A model generated the notes under the pieces. It was given only the letters and a program-made list of their open reading frames with translations. It was not told the origin of the DNA and did not search any database. A DNA stretch of 64,000 nt from Neofusicoccum parvum (taxonomy: Eukaryota > Ascomycota > Dothideomycetes > Botryosphaeriales > Botryosphaeriaceae), in assembly GCA_020912385.1 (NCBI GenBank), contig CP087212.1:682001-746000 (forward strand). The letters run 5' to 3'. Position 1 is the first letter of the stretch. Each line of letters opens with the position of its first letter. This document shows positions 22,249 through 36,900 of the stretch, in pieces. Made by a program: the position numbers and the translations under genes.

Positions 22249-25200
22249 GGTCGGCAACGACTTGAGGGAGGCGGCAATTAGGGTTGTTGTTCGGGGTCGG
22301 ACAGAGTTTGGGAGGAATTAAAGGTGTCGCAGAGGTGAGGCTTGTTGTGGTTGGGAAAGGGGGGACACAAATCCTGCTGCGGATCGGCTGTCGGGGTGGA
22401 GCGATTGACTGTGGTGGGAGTGTTTTGGCGGGGGAACGACAGAAAGCACGAAGCTATACACTCGGGGTGGGCATGGCCAGGTGGATGGTGCAGAGAGCGC
22501 GCGAGGAGAGGGATCGAGAAAAGATGTCCACGCAAGCGCTCCACCGGCGCCGTTGGCGGCGGCCAGCCCGCGAGCCCCTGACTGGATCAGTTGTCTCGGG
22601 GGAAATAATCGCCCACCATCCCAGCACGCGCCGCCGCCGCACCCAGCCATGTCACTCAATGTCAGCCGTAAGATTACGCCGGCCATGCCAGATGCGCGCC
22701 CGATAAGCCAGGCGACCGCGAGGACCCTTCAACGCCTGCGACACCGCCTGCGAGCCCGCTGCGCCCTGCGGCGACCGACGGCCAGCGCAGTGCCACCCGC
22801 CCGCGCCTGCCCGGCGCGCCCGCAACCACTCGCCGGAGCCTGCCTGCGCCTGCGCCTGCGCTGCGCCGGAGCCTGAGCCTGACGCCTGACCAAAGGCCGC
22901 CGCCGCCCGCCAAGGATGCCGTGTGCAGCCGCGCGCGACGGTGCTGCGAGGCGACCAGAGGCACCCCCAGCGAGTCACGCCCCAGGTGGTCCGTAGGGGT
23001 CGCCGTCTCGTCGCCCGCCCGCCCTCACCGCATGGCATGACGCCATGCGAGCTACGCCAGAGCAGAGGCTGGACGGATCGCCTGCGCCCGTCGCTCCCCG
23101 CAGCACAACCGGCATCACGACACCAGCCGTTCCCCAGCCAACACCGCGTCCAGCGCAGCTGCAACTCCACCCGCCCAGCCAGCGCTCCCAATGGCAGCCC
23201 GCCACAAGCAGCGCCCTTCCGCGACACCCGTTCCGGAGCCTGCGGATGCTGGTGCCAAACGTCGAGTCTGCGGGGCTCGGGGGCCACAGTGACGCGAGTG
23301 GCCCTCGTTGCCGTAGCGCCGTACCGTGGCGGCCACCGTCAATACCGGTTCTGCCTTGACTGTTTAACACCAGCTTTCGCTTCATTAAACTTAGCACGCA
23401 TTCGCCCTAGCCGCGCCCGACACGTTGAACTAGGCAGTCTTCGTCTCCACGCCCGCTTGCCGTCGACCGCTTCTGATATGAACAGATAGTGATCCTGTAG
23501 CTCTCACAGATGCCTGGCATCACCTGGATGCTGCTCAAACCGGCAGCTGCAGTGCAGCGCTTCGCTCCACATTGGCTGACTATGGGTGGAGCGTAGGATC
23601 CGCAACCGCATCCAGCCACCTGCCGTACTGCCGCTGTCACCGCTGCAGTCTTGAAACTTCACGCTTCCCATGGGACTGCGGTCCTCCAGCGCTCTACGTC
23701 CATCCACTCCATCCATCCATGGTTGCCTATCGAATGCATCAGCACGTGTGCTGGGTTTGTCTGCTTGGCGTGCAGTAGAGGCATGCACGCCTTTCTTGGG
23801 ACGAGCATCATTTGAACACCCAGCTCCCACAACCCACCTACTTCATCCGGCCTCGTTGTGTATCAATCATGTCCCGGCCAGCGTTATGAAAACGGTAATT
23901 AGATCGGCAGGGCAGACCAAGATCGCAAGACGAGCCAGTGCTCCCATACGCCCTGCCCCAGGCGAGGATCACGGACTGCAGGACAGGACGCGTCCGTTCC
24001 CTTCTCGCATGGTGCACTCTTTCATCACCCACTGGCTGCTGCCTTGCCGCACATCAATGATCGACAAAGAGGCGAGATGCAGATGTGCGGCAGATCCGCC
24101 CAATCCCCCCTTAGTACGCGTGTACGCGTTTCTTATTAGTACCAGCCAAGCCAGCACCCTCGAACCGAAGTGATTCTTCCAGCAGCACGCCACACTGCCA
24201 TTGCGCATTTTTCCTGCTGCCGTTTTCACCAGCTCCCACAGAAGGGACGACACAGGAAACGCGACACCATTGGTGGGTGAGAAGCAAAGGGTTCGGGAAC
24301 GACGTTCCCAGTTGATTGCTGGCGGGACGGTCGAGGAAGCGCTGTGCAACCGCACCCGCATTCCCGCTTTAGCCGCCCTTTCGCTAACGGAAAGACACGG
24401 GAGCGTGTGCGCCGCCGCTACCAGGCCGCCTTGCATGCCGTCGATCCAAACAGTTTGTTGGGCTGGCGCCAGGCCGTTCTGGGGGGGGTCCTAATTGCTG
24501 CCCACCACCACCAACCGCCTTCTCGTTGAGCACATCATCCACTGCCGAGCCGCGGAGAGTGAACATACGATATTGTTAATTCCTCGGCGAAAGCTTGACT
24601 GCTAGTTCTTGCGAAATTGCGGAGAGCGGGCTGTTCGCCGTGTGGGGGAAAGTCTGTCAGCTCGCGAAGATAAGGTTGTGGTAGCGTCCAGAGAACGGGA
24701 ATCCTTCATGTGTTTCTATCGCAGCCAGCGATAAGGTAAAGGATTTTTGGGACCGAGTTCATGCGCGGAGAGGCCTTGGCACCTCGGTCGTCGCAGAAAT
24801 GCCACATGCAAAGCCAGTTCTGTTTGCGGTCCGCAGAGGAGCTAAAGACCGTAGGCACACCATGAAATCACCCCGCAGTCTTGTAGTCTCCGCGGCAACG
24901 GCCTGCGATCAAGCAGCTAGAAGAAGTACTTTCAAGCTTTCTAAGCTTGGGGGGATCCCAAGAAAATTGGCGTTTCCGCGAATGAAAGTCTCGCTGGTTT
25001 CTTGCAGACGGCCGAAAGCTTGCTTCGCGCTGGATGCAGAAACACCCAAGAGCATTGGCCCACCAACGAGAGTGCAGAGCGCGACTCCAGAACTCCAGCA
25101 ATCCCTCAACACCACGAAAAGCTTGAAAATCTTGATCGTTACAGCCGCATGTAAAGATCGACAGAGCTTTACGCTGTAACGAAAAGCAAGGCAAAAGCAA

Positions 25201-26975
25201 ATCGCCCAGCCAGCCATCGTTCAGGATGGTTGGTTCGCCACCACCCACCCTCCACACCTCAGCACGATCGAATAGGCTGTGCAGAGCCTCAACGCAAGCC
25301 CCAGCCGCCGCGGGGATCGCCATCCACGCATCGAGCGACGGCAGACGGCGGAGCCGCAGCTGAGACAAGCAGCGAGCTGCCCAGCCTCCACGCTCACACC
25401 TCAGCTGTCGTGCCATTGGCGGGCCGCCCAGTACAGCAGCGAGCAGGTAGCATTACCACAGCACACCCGACGACGCGCCGGCCGGACCGGCCGTGACAAG
25501 CGGCCGATGACACCTTCACAGCCACACTCTTTTCGCACCTTGCCATCAGCTGCCTCTCCTTGCCAGCCGCAGCCCAGCCTCTCACACGCCAGGAAAATCA
25601 ACCCACCTCATCAATCGCCGTGGACCCGCCCGCCGCCCACCGATCTCCGAAAACCGGCGCCCTGTGATTCGCCCGGTCTCAACGCACCGCACCACCCCGC
25701 CAAAAATAGCGCAGACGAAAAAGCAAAGCAAGCCTGCCCTGCACCCTGCACGCCCGCGCATCCCAGCCCCATTCGACCACACCCGCACCCGACGCACCGA
25801 CCGGCCGAAGAAAGCAGACAGGACCACCGCTACTCCCGTGCTTCGCGCGCATGAACAGAGCGAAGTCGCCACACGCTTCGCTTCGCCCGTATCGGGTCGG
25901 GTGCCCGAACGCAACCGCCCCGTCCCGGCCGGCTGTTCTGCGCCGCCTTGTTTTTCCTTTGCTCTCGCTTGCCCGGGTTGAGGCTCCCCGGCCTGTTTTG
26001 CCTTCCCCCCTGAGTGATGCAGTAAGCCAAGGCTATAACGTTGCTTCCTCGTATCCTGCAGCTTGCTTAATGCTATAGGCGGTAGGCTAGGATAGGCGGC
26101 CCGTACGTCACAGCAGCTCGTATTTGCGCGCGTGTGATTTTGTAGGCGTGCGCGGAGAAGGGGGGCGCTCACATGAAAGAATGCGAGCGCATCACGACAT
26201 CGGAGGGACGAGCGAGCGGGGAGCCCCCGCCAGGCGGTCTTCACGGCATGTCGCGGTATGTGTGGACGCGTAACCTACCGGACGGGAAGGAAGGAAGGAA
26301 TGCAGGATCCAGGAGCACGGTTGTGGAGGAAACCGATGCGAACAATTCCAGTGGTTATTGCCGCCGGAGTTCTCCATGGAAGTAAGGGAGCGATGATGAC
26401 GCCTTACGCATTCCACGGCACGTGAAGAGGGTGCAAACAAGGTGTTGGTGCGAACTTCTTCAGCTTGTGTTATCGGAAGGGATAAAGAACAAAGTCACAC
26501 AGTTCACGTATAGTGTTTTTGACGACTGCATGAGTAGCAACTAGCATTAATTATGTGGATTTCCATCTCGTCAGCATCTGCATAAAGCTAGTTTCGACAG
26601 AGAGATAAATTTGATTCCCGCTCCGTATGCACAAACCCTCCAAAGAGAAAAACCCTAAAAGAATGCAACGCCAGATCTCTCAAAGGAACTACTAAAACCA
26701 ATGCTAGAAATACGCACATCGAAAAAGGAGTGGACTCCCGCCCTCTCTCTCATCCCAAATACCCACGAACAAACACCGTATATTCCTCCAATCCATCATC
26801 ACCGAAGAGGGCGCAGAAGCTAGATTAGTTTGTTTCGCTTGCGTACTTGCATGCGTGCGTATACTGCACCAGAAACTTGAAAAATAATACGCAATAGCAG
26901 AGCCAATCCTCAACTCATGACTTTTGACCGTTTCCTTGGTAGACGTTTTTAGCGGGAAGAGACGAAAGAGACCGT
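22249..26975. other. 4.7 kb GC-rich gene-free stretch
   Basis: No recognised gene between the GDSL start and the chitin synthase stop. Many overlapping frames of 60-220 codons are open on both strands in 22.3-26.3 kb, which is typical of GC-rich noncoding DNA. Their translations are Arg/Ala/Pro-rich without motifs, and I found no splice-joined reading. Short repeats such as cgccggagcctg (near 22831 and 22865) and gcctgc runs occur. The first few hundred bases should hold the GDSL promoter. Confidence 0.5.
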
Positions 26976-29900
26976 TTACATGTTCGCCAGCTCATTATCG
27001 ATCATCTGATCCAAGAACACCCTGCGTTCGCCGCTCAGTTGCGTCTGCAAACGCTGCTCAGTGAGAGCCTTCAGCTGCTTCTTTGTAACGTTGTCCAGAT
27101 CGACGTCCGCTAGGCACTCCCGGATCGCGTGGACGATCTGATCATCTGAAGGGCCGCTCGCCGTGTTGCGGAAGTCCATGTTGCTAGCAGGCCTGCTCTG
27201 GGAGAGCGGGCTGCGTTGGCGCGGCGCGTTGTACGGGGTGCTGAGGTGATCGCTAGACTGGAATCCCCCGAGCGAATTCATCGATTGACGTGCCTGGTGC
27301 TGGTTTGCGCCGTAAGGCGAAGAGTTATATGTGTCTGACATGTTACCCATTGACATCAGACGGCCGTGTTGACCCTTCTGGTCGGGGGTGTCCTGGTAGC
27401 GGCCAAAGTTCGAATAGGCACTCTGGCGGCCTTGCATGGCGGCATACGGTCCTGGAGACTGCGGAGGCATGTGCATCGTCCCCCTCTGGCCGTTGAAACC
27501 AGTCAGAACAGTCGAGGCAGGCTTGACGGACGAGTAAACCGATTGCATGTCGTTCATCTCATACGCATCGTCCTCGTACGGTCCCATTCCCTTTTCGGGA
27601 GCAAGACCACGGCGACCCGGCAGATTGTTGGCAGTGGCGTAGTCATCCCACCTCTGGAGCGGAATACTGCGTGGATCAAAGCCTTCATCCTCTTCGACGG
27701 CCACAATTTGCTTTGCGCCCTTTTCACCGATGACAACACGGGTGTTACCCCAGGAGAAGTCGTCCTGTTTCCAGAAAGAGTAGACCGGAAGAATAAGGGA
27801 GTAGACCGGGTAGGCCATGATGTAGATGATCATCCAACCGATGTGCTGCCACTGCCTCTTGATGATGAAGATGATTGCTTGCAGACCATACACGGCTGCA
27901 AGCATAATGACCGAGATCATGGGGAATGCACCATCCTTGGCAGCAACCTTGTAGATAAGGTAGACCAGGTAAGCACAGGTAGCGGGCAGAATGATGGTTC
28001 CGAAAAGATCGATGAAAACGACGAAGCGCATGGAGAAACAACAGAATCCACAGAGGTCCTTAAGCCAGACCAACTCAGCCAGGTTGTGGATGGTCGAGTT
28101 GATCCAACGACGTCTCTGAGAGAGCAGAACGCTGAAGGTCTCAGGCGCTGCGGTCTGGGCGTACGCATCCGGAACGAACTTGAAGGACATGGCCGGGAAG
28201 TGCTTGGTCATGATGGTCGTGAGATAACGATCTTCTCCAAGAGAGAGAAGGTTCTTCTTGTGGAGCGTATCGACATCGCAGTCGGAGTAGTCGTCAATAA
28301 CCTTGTCGTTGATGATCAAGGGCTTGCCCTTATCTGCAGTTCGCAGCCGGTACATGCAGAAACTAAGACTGTTAGCCGCTATGCTGTAAACTTCGCGAGG
28401 AAAGAAAACTTACCATCCAGGCAAACAAGTAACACTGCCGAACAAACTCTCGAAAGCCTTGGCCAAGTGATGGGAGATGTAGTATTCGTAGACCTGGATC
28501 ATTGTCCACCAACTGCGGTCCTCATTCTCCAAACTTGTTTCGCCGCAAATACCAATAATCTTGGAGTCGTTGGAACAGCTTGCGACTAGACGGTTGAGAG
28601 AATCTTCCCTGACCATGGTATCGGCGTCGACCATGAGCAAGTACTCGTAAAGTTCGGGGTCCACACCGATAATGTTGTTGATTTGATGGAACATCTCAAG
28701 CTCTAGTGGGGACATGGGCGCACGGTGGTGGACGCGGTTCAGGAACTGCATCAAGAGAATCTGAGAGTCACGCTTGCCACGATTTCCAGGCTTCGACTTC
28801 TTCTGTTCGGACTCCTTGCCAACCTTGACCACGACGAGGTAAGGCACAACGTTGCCCTCATATTCGTAGAGACCGGAGTACACCTTTCCGTAGTTGAGCT
28901 GCTCGGCGCCGCGGCCGACGGACTTGAATGGGAGAGCAGGCGGGTCGACCTTGGGATCAACTCCGAGAATGTCCAGAACAATCTTGGGAGTAGGTCTGTC
29001 GTTTCCGCCACCAACGATCATACCATCGCAAATAACGCAGATGAGCTTCCGCTTGTTGTCGTAAGCCAGGGCTGTCAGTGAATCGAGACCCTTTCGAATT
29101 TGATCTTCACCCTCGGTGTAGGCCGGCACCTGACAAATGACAAATTTGTCTTGAGCTGCCGGTCGTCGCTTCGATCCAAGTTGTAGTGCGGACAAGAACT
29201 TAATCAAGATGACAGCGCAAAGAATGATAGTGAAAGCCAGAAGGATGTAGTTGTTGACTTGGCAGCGGGCCGAATCACGGAAATCAATCTCTCCCACGTA
29301 GAACATGTTTTCAATGCACTGCATGTTGGGTAGGCGAACGCTCTCATCCAGCTCGTTCCAGTCGTCGGTAATGTCTCCTCCTGGATTGCTCTTGAAAAGG
29401 TTTTCGACTTTGCTGTCCAGATACTCGTAGGTCGTGTCTGAGTCGTAGGTGTCCTGGGTGTAGAAATAGTTTGTCAAGTCGTACACCTTCTCGTCGATGA
29501 TAGCCCATTGGCGGTCAATGTTGTTGCCTTGCTTCTTGATCTTATTCTTGGTCCACACGAGCGGTCCCTTGTAGTATTCTTTCATTTTCGGAAGGAATTT
29601 CTTGGTGTACCAGTCGTCTTTATGCAGAGCAGTTGTAACGTCAGGTTGGTTGCGCTCACCGGAAGTGTGGACGGCCTGAGGGCTGTCGGTAGTAGCCGAA
29701 GTGTCGTTGAACATGAGAACTCCAATCGTGCTGTTGATCTTGAGGTTGGGGCAGGCAAGAGCAATGGGCGGAACGATGTAAGCATCAATGTTCTTCCCCA
29801 TAAGCGGCTCCATGTTGGTCGTAGTGACATCGTAGCCCGTGCGATCACTGTGCTGAATTTTCCAGAACTTCGAGATGTCGTAGACTTTACCGTGGTGACT

Positions 29901-32436
29901 GACATAGAAATCGCTTGAGCCTTGGTGCTGACTGACTTCCTTCTCGTTCCATGCCTTGTCAAAGTTGGGGCAAAGGAGCCTTCCAAACTCGATGATGTAG
30001 AAGACAACGATTCCGTTCAGGAGCAGAATGAGCAGCACTAGAACGAACTTTTCTCTCCACGCCTGCCTGACGTCGGGGCGCTTCATCCGGCCGACATGAG
30101 TAAGAAGGAAGGACGGGATCCAGAAAGTGAGAGCCCAACAGAAGCCAACCCAGAGGCGCCGCGACTTGGAAATGGGTTGTTCCGTAACAACCTTGCCGTC
30201 GCCAATCTCTTCGTCGCCATAATAGGTAACACCGTGTTTATCGTCACCTTTGTTTCCGAGACCGTAGTCACCGCGGCTGAGGTTAGCGTGGCCGGACATT
30301 TGTGTTTGAGCGATGGAACGAGCATCTGCATTGCTGCGGGTACCCTGGTGCACGGAAGGTGGCACATGCAACAGGTTGTCCCTACTGCCCTGGAGAGTGA
30401 TCTCGTCTCCGCCGTATTGTTGAGGGCCGAAGAAACCGCTGCCAAGGCTGGGTTGGTGGACTGAGTAGCCGCTGTCGAGTACACCAGAGCCGACCATTCC
30501 GCCCATTCCACCCATCATATCGATTTCAGGGCCCTTCATATCGCGCATGCTTTCAGCTTCCCACCAGGCTCCCTCGCGGATCCACACACGCTCAGTGCCG
30601 AGGATGACTTCCCCGTTGCTCCATCCGCGCTCGAGGACCCAGCTTTCGACACCTTCGCGGCCTTCAGTGCACCCTAGTAGCGCGTATCTCTGAACAAATT
30701 CCTCGTAGTCGAAGTCGGCAGTGAAATCGAGGTTCCGGTTCCGACGATTAGCCCACTCAGGGAGGCGCCACGAGCGCAGTTGGCGGGAGACAGACGCTGC
30801 CGACCAACCGGGGGCCGCAGCGTTGCCTGACAAAGTAGCGGGGCCGTCGTCAGTCGGGTGAACAGCAAGGTGGAACCAGACTCTGCTGCTGCTAATGACA
30901 GTGGGAAGATCGAATCTGGCATTTTTGCCCAATACGACACCCTGTCCAGAGATGGGAAGAAGCAACTGCTTCAGGAAACTCTCGCTCTCTGCCTCGAGGG
31001 CCACCTTTTCAAGGACAGCCTCTCTAGTCTCGCGTTCTTGCTCTTGTTCGCGGCTTGCAGCGTTATCAACGATTCCCAGGTCGGCTGCAGCCTCAGACAC
31101 GGCCGTGTTCATTTCGCGGAGAACGGAAGAGCCAGCGGGTTCCATGGGAACGCCATCCTCTTTCATCTCTGCGTTGATGCCCTCGGAGTCATCGAAGACA
31201 GTACGCAAAGCTACCGCCTTGCCAAGAGCACTTGACGGGATCTCAACGACAGTGATGCAGACAGAATCGCCGTCGTCATCCCCAGAGTCAGGAGTAGGTG
31301 CTCCGGAGCGGTCGTCGTCGCTGTTACTTGATGACCCAGTGTTTTTGATGCCGCGAAGTTCCTTGCGGATGGTCTCGTTGGCCTTCGCGATAACCCAGTC
31401 GACGATGGCTTCGTAAAGGCCGCTAATAAGCACCTGACGCTCTACGGTGTCGAGCTTTTTCTTCAAAACCTCGGGGTCGATGTCAAGGAGATCGGCAAAC
31501 TCCATGCAAACATTGTCGAGGACCTCCTCATCAACAAGGAAGCCAAGGGTGTCTCCGAGTTTCAGAACGCCGGCGACTGCCGAGAGCAGGTTGCGTAGGC
31601 TTCCGCCCTTGATGCCGATCTGCTTCAGGTTCTCGCGCCAATCCTCCGCCGCCGCCGCATCGTCGGCAGTGGGTAGATATGACGGCGGATAGTAGGTGCC
31701 CGACTTCTTGAGAAGCTCATAGTCGGAGACCGGCTTCAGGTCGAGCGTCTCCCTCTCCTTTTGCGAGGCAGAGTTGGAGTTGAGGTAGTAGAAGACGTCG
31801 AAAGCACGATATCCAGCCTCGGACGGGACGTCAACCAAACCCTGCCTCGTGTCGATGCCGGAGGTTGACAGTGCGAGCGTTGCTCCTGTAATGGAGCCCT
31901 CGAGGTTCAAGTTGAAGGTGGCAGCGAGGGCCGAGTGGCGAGGGAAAGACGCATTCTGGGGCGTCACACAGTGGGTGAAAGCGCGGAGGACATTCAGAGA
32001 GGTGTAGAAGGTGGAGGGAACAGAGAGAGGTAAGGCGGAGACGAAGGGGGCGAGCAGCGACGGGGTTGAGTCGTGCAAAGAGCTGAACAGCCCAAGTTAG
32101 CGGGAGATGGCGAACGAGTGTGAGACCGACTTACCCCAACACGATACAGCCGTCCTCTGCCCTCCTGCGGGCGTGTTCCCAGGCCTTGCGCCCAAGTTCC
32201 ACGTCCACGGTTCCTCCAAAGCGTCCGTCCGGGCCGACCTCTCCGGCGGTTACCCAAGTGTTGACAACCAAGCTCGTGCTGGCCTCCAGGTAGTAAGGCT
32301 CGCGCTGGGCGTATGCCGTGTGCAGGGCATTGAGAAGGGTGCTTGTCGACACCTGGTGCGAGGGATTATTGTGGCCCGGCCGCGGCGTCGAGTTCGATAG
32401 GGTGGAGAATGTCGACATGCGGTTGTAGGCCGCCAT
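26976..32436 (-). CDS. csmB: Chitin synthase with degenerate myosin-like domain (CsmB/class VI-VII type)
   Basis: A processive membrane glycosyltransferase (GT2) that polymerises UDP-GlcNAc into chitin. Minus-strand exons 32135-32436, 28414-32082 and 26976-28362 join in frame to 1785 residues; introns of 52 and 51 bp have GTAAGT donors and CTAAC branch sites. The N-terminal ~600 residues resemble the myosin-motor-like domain but lack the P-loop. Next come paired membrane segments, a cytochrome-b5-like segment (about 715-760), and the catalytic domain with the DAD motif near 1252 and QRRRW at 1406-1410. Several membrane helices follow, then a Gln/Ser-rich tail and a DEK_C-like C-terminus. Head-to-head linkage to the csmA-type gene matches the known Aspergillus csmA/csmB arrangement. 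Class VI versus VII depends on nomenclature. Confidence 0.95.
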
Positions 32437-33966
32437 GGCGATGGCGAGGGCTGGTGGCCTCCGGGACGGGGATGCGGGCTGGGGTTCGTACGCGGGCTGC
32501 GTGGGTGGGCGGTGCCGGCTGGGCGACTGTGTGTGGATTCTGGGGTGCAGTCGCTCAGATGCGCAGGACAGCAGCACAGGCGGCGCGAGGCATCAAGTTG
32601 TAGCGACGGTGGGAGAGTGCTGGTTCGATCGCCGGCGGAGCGCGCTGTAGGCCCGCGGAGTGGCAGGAGCGGAGCGCAGGCGAAAGCGAGGGCGCGGAAC
32701 ACACAAAACGAAGGGATGCGAAAAACGACTGTGGAAAATTGAGGGTTAGGGAGGGCTGCAGAGGCACAGAAGAGCCGCAGCGAAGGCGAATTGTGGTGTT
32801 CAACGCAACGGTCTCGCCGGGCGGACGAAAGCAAGAGGCCGGCCACAAGTGGGCAAGTGGATCTCACGCCCCCCTGTGACACTGGGCGACTGGCATCCCG
32901 AGTCTAAACTTAGTACGACGGCCGGTCTAGCGCAGGACAACACGAGCTCATCGCGTCACTCAATTCAAAACATTCACGCCCGCCGCCATTTCACGCCGTA
33001 ATCATCCATCATCCATTACGCCTCCACTCGCCGCCGAAACGTGAGCCTCATCGCCGCTGCTGTGCGCGACTCCGCGGACGACTTCCCCGTGCTGTGACGC
33101 GTCGCTGCGAATCCTGATCTGCAGCCTCTCCCGCCCCCGGTGTTCTAGTTGGCGGTGTTGCCAGGGTGAGCGGCCTGCCGGGTGGCTGCTCGCCTCGCGA
33201 CGGGCGGTGGATGCGCGTAGAAACACACCCACACATCCGTGCAGAAGCGGTCGGTCATCTGGCTGCGGCATTTTGCAGCGCGGCTGCCATTGCGCTGCCC
33301 TCGGGGGGGGGCTCTGTCGCTCGCTCGCAGCGAGGTTGGGCGGCCACCCGCCACGGCTGGTAGCGCCAGCGAAAAGATGATCGGCTTCCCCAGATTTCTT
33401 CATTTGGCTGCTGGACCGCCGCTCCTTTACGTCGGAATGGCCGGGCCAGCACTGTTATTAATTTACGGAATTTCAGCGGTTGCATGAAATAAAACCGCTC
33501 ACCGTCATGCTGCCGCTGGCCGGGTCGTGGCAATTCGTGATTCTCGTGTGGCCGGTCGGTCATCGCGCTATTCTTAGCTTTAAGCAGCGATAGGGGGCGC
33601 CAATACGATCCACCTTAGCTGCATTGGCAGCCGTCCAGTGCATGTTTCGCCTCTTACCCTTGGACGCCCGACCGATCTTCTCAACACCACTGCCCGCCGC
33701 TGCCGCCCTACCGACAGCCGGTTCTTCTCCCCTTCGTTTGGTTGTGATTGTGCTCTGCATTCCTCTCGTTCCACGCTCGCTTCCAACTGCAAAGCCCGCC
33801 CAGCCCGGGTGCATTCCTCGCAACTCGCGCCGGACTCCCCACCTCCGCTTCACCTGGACATTTTCCAACACGTGCTGTCGCCAACCCAGCGCCGCCGCTG
33901 CCGTCGACCCTGAACCGCCCCAACACCTAGTTCCGTCTTCCCGCCTCCGGGGACGAGGCCACAACT
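32437..33966. promoter_or_regulatory. Shared promoter between the chitin synthase pair
   Basis: A 1.53-kb region between the two start codons. It is GC-rich near the csmB side, has a G-run near 33305-33313, and CT-rich sequence before the csmA start (about 33660-33950), which is common upstream of fungal start codons. A CCAAT lies near 33599. Frames up to 233 codons are open but lack motifs. Joint regulation of the pair is inferred from the layout. Confidence 0.65.
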
Positions 33967-36900
33967 ATGGCGCTCAACTCCATGGGCAGCAACGCCCAGT
34001 ATGCGCAGGCTTCGCTACCGTCGTTACCAGCGCACCTGCAGTCCGACACCCATTTGACTGCACATCTCGCGAGCCGCTTCCACGCCCACCACCCGACCGC
34101 CCAGCTGTCGTCGCATGGCATCATCTCGCTCAATACCTACACCTCGTCTGCCCAAGGCCCCGATGGCGGAAGGGAGGGCAGCGCCATGGCTGCCACCCAG
34201 GACCTAGCAAAGCGGGCCTGGGCCAGGCTGGGCCACCGCAGCGAGAACCAAGCTGTCGTCTTTCTGTGAGTCCTGTCGCGCCGCCGGCCCCCCTCCGCAA
34301 TGGATTGCATTGCCTAATTCTCTAACATTTGTTTTCTAGTGGTGAAACTGGCTCCGGAAAGACTACTCTCCGATGCCATCTTCTCTCCGCGCTTCTATCC
34401 TACTCCGCCACGCCTCTCTCCGCCAAACTTTCTTATGCCTCCTTCGTCTTCGACACCCTCACTAGCACGAAATCGCTCACCACGCCAATCGCGTCGAAGG
34501 CCGGTCTCTTCCTCGAGTTGCAATACGACACTACATCTTCCACGCATCCTACCTTGATTGGTGGCAAGATTCTTGACCACAGGCTCGAGCGTAGCAGGAT
34601 CGCGTCCGTTCCCACGGGCGAAAGAAGCTTCCATGTCCTCTACTACCTGCTTGCGGGCACGAGCCCGGCAGAGAAGGAACATCTGGGCCTCAACATCGGG
34701 ATGGGTGAGGCTGGCAGCAGAATCTCCACCGGTAGCGCCAAGCGATGGCGTTATCTGGGTCACCCAACGCAGATGAAGGTCGGCGTGAATGATACCGATG
34801 GGTTCCAGCAGTTCAAGAACGCGTTGAGGAAACTTGAGTTTCCCCGCAGCGATATTGCTGAGATCTGCCAGATTCTCGCTGCCATTCTCCACATTGGAGA
34901 GCTTGACTTCGTCACCGGCAAATCCACCACTCCTACCGGTGATGACAGCGGCGGTTACTCCCACGAGGGTGGAGAAGATGTCACCGTCGTGAGGAACAAG
35001 GGTGCTCTCCAAATCGTTGCCGCTTTCCTGGGTGTTGCCCAGGAAGACTTGGAAGTGAGTCTGGGATACAAGTCCAAGACACTCCACCGCGAGCGTGTGA
35101 CGGTCATGTTGGACCCCAAGGGCGCTCGCCAGAACGCCGATGAACTTGCGCGGACATTGTACTCGTTACTTGTCGCGTATGTCATGGAAACTGTTAACCA
35201 GAGGATTTGTGCAGTGGAGGATTCCGTTGCAAATACCATTTCCATCGTTGATTTCCCTGGTTTCCAGCAGGTCTCTGCCACTGGATCCGTTCTCGATCAG
35301 CTACTCAACAACTCCGCAGCCGAATGCTTCTACAACTACGCTTTACAGAACTTCTTCGAGAAGCAGGAAGAGTTCCTCTCGGCCGAGGAGGTCAGCATTC
35401 CTCAGACCAGCTACTTCGATAACTCGGATGCGGTCAAGGGTCTGCTCAAGCCTGGTGTTGGTCTTCTCAGCATTCTCGATGATCAGATGAGACGCGGAAA
35501 GACGGACGTGCAATTCCTGGAGGCTTTGAGTAAGCGATTTACCAACAAGAACCCCGCCATCATGGCCGGAAGCGCAACCACAGTTATGCCTGGCAGCAAC
35601 TTCGCCACGCACAACTCCTCTGCAGCTTTCACGATCAAGCACTTCGCCGGTGAGGTCGACTACCCCGTTGATGGCTTGCTCGAGGAGAATGGCGATATCA
35701 TCTCGGGTGATCTTCTTAACCTCATCAACAACACCCGCAGTGACTTCGTTCGTGAGCTTTTCCACCAGGATGCTCTCAACACGGTTGTCCACCCGAAGGA
35801 AAGAACCTCTGTCGTCCAGGCGTCAGTAAGCTCTAAGCCTACTCGGATGCCTAGCATGGCAAAGAGAAAGGGTGACCGCCCGGCACGTTTCGGTTCAGTC
35901 CGAAGGCCCGCTGAGGACTCCGATGATGACGCACGCAGCGAAGTGTCTCGGTCGAACAAGCGTAAGGCCGCCGCTGGCAAGCAAGCTGGTGCCGCTGGGC
36001 AGTTCCTGGTGTCTCTCGAGAACATCACGAAGTCTATTGCCGTTTCAGACACCAACCCTTACTTTGTGTTCTGTATGAAGCCCAACGACCGACGAATTGC
36101 CAACCAGTTCGACAGCAAATGTGTTCGATCCCAAATCCAGACTCTTGGAATTGCTGAGATCAGCCAACGTCTCCGTAATGCCGATTTCAGTATCTTCCTT
36201 CCTTTCAGCGAGTTCCTTGGTCTAGCTGAAGCCGATACTGTCATCGTCGCAAGCGAAAAGGAGAGGGCGGACATGATACTGGATGAAAAGGGCTGGGCAT
36301 CCAATGAAGCACGGGTCGGCGCTACTGGGGTTTTCATTAGCGAGCGTTGTTGGCTAGAGATAGCCAACATCCCCGATGTTGTTGCTGTTGGCGGAAGCCG
36401 CTACATGGGTGGAGACGATGGAGGGAGCGGCGATGGCTTGCTCACTCCCGCTGACGCGACCAGAGGCTACGGCGATTCGCGTGTTCAATTGCTTGGCTCC
36501 CACACTCCCTCACCTGGTCAAATGTTCCACGACGACAAGGCAAGCTACTTTGGCAGTCGTGAACTTGATGCTCGTTCGGAGGCCGGAGCATCAGCCATCA
36601 ACGGCGGGGACATGTTCCGCAACCTTGAGACCCGCGAGCAGATGGCTGAGAAAGGCAACGAGGTGAAGATGGAAGAGGTTGAAACACACAAGGTGTCTGG
36701 AAGTCGTAAGAGATGGATGTTCTTCGTCATGTGTTTGACCTGGTGGGCTCCCGACTGGGCCGTCCGGAAGATTGGCAGAATTCCGCGCCCCGATGTCCGT
36801 CAAGCCTGGAGAGAAAAGCTGGCTATCAACATGCTCATCTGGCTCTCTTGCGGCTTTGTCATTTTCTTCATGATCGGTTTCCCTGCGCTCATTTGCCCGA

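Noticed and set aside
25582..26244. 220-codon minus-strand frame
   Set aside because: No domain, Arg/Gly/Ala-rich, with a competing overlapping plus-strand frame; treated as GC-driven.
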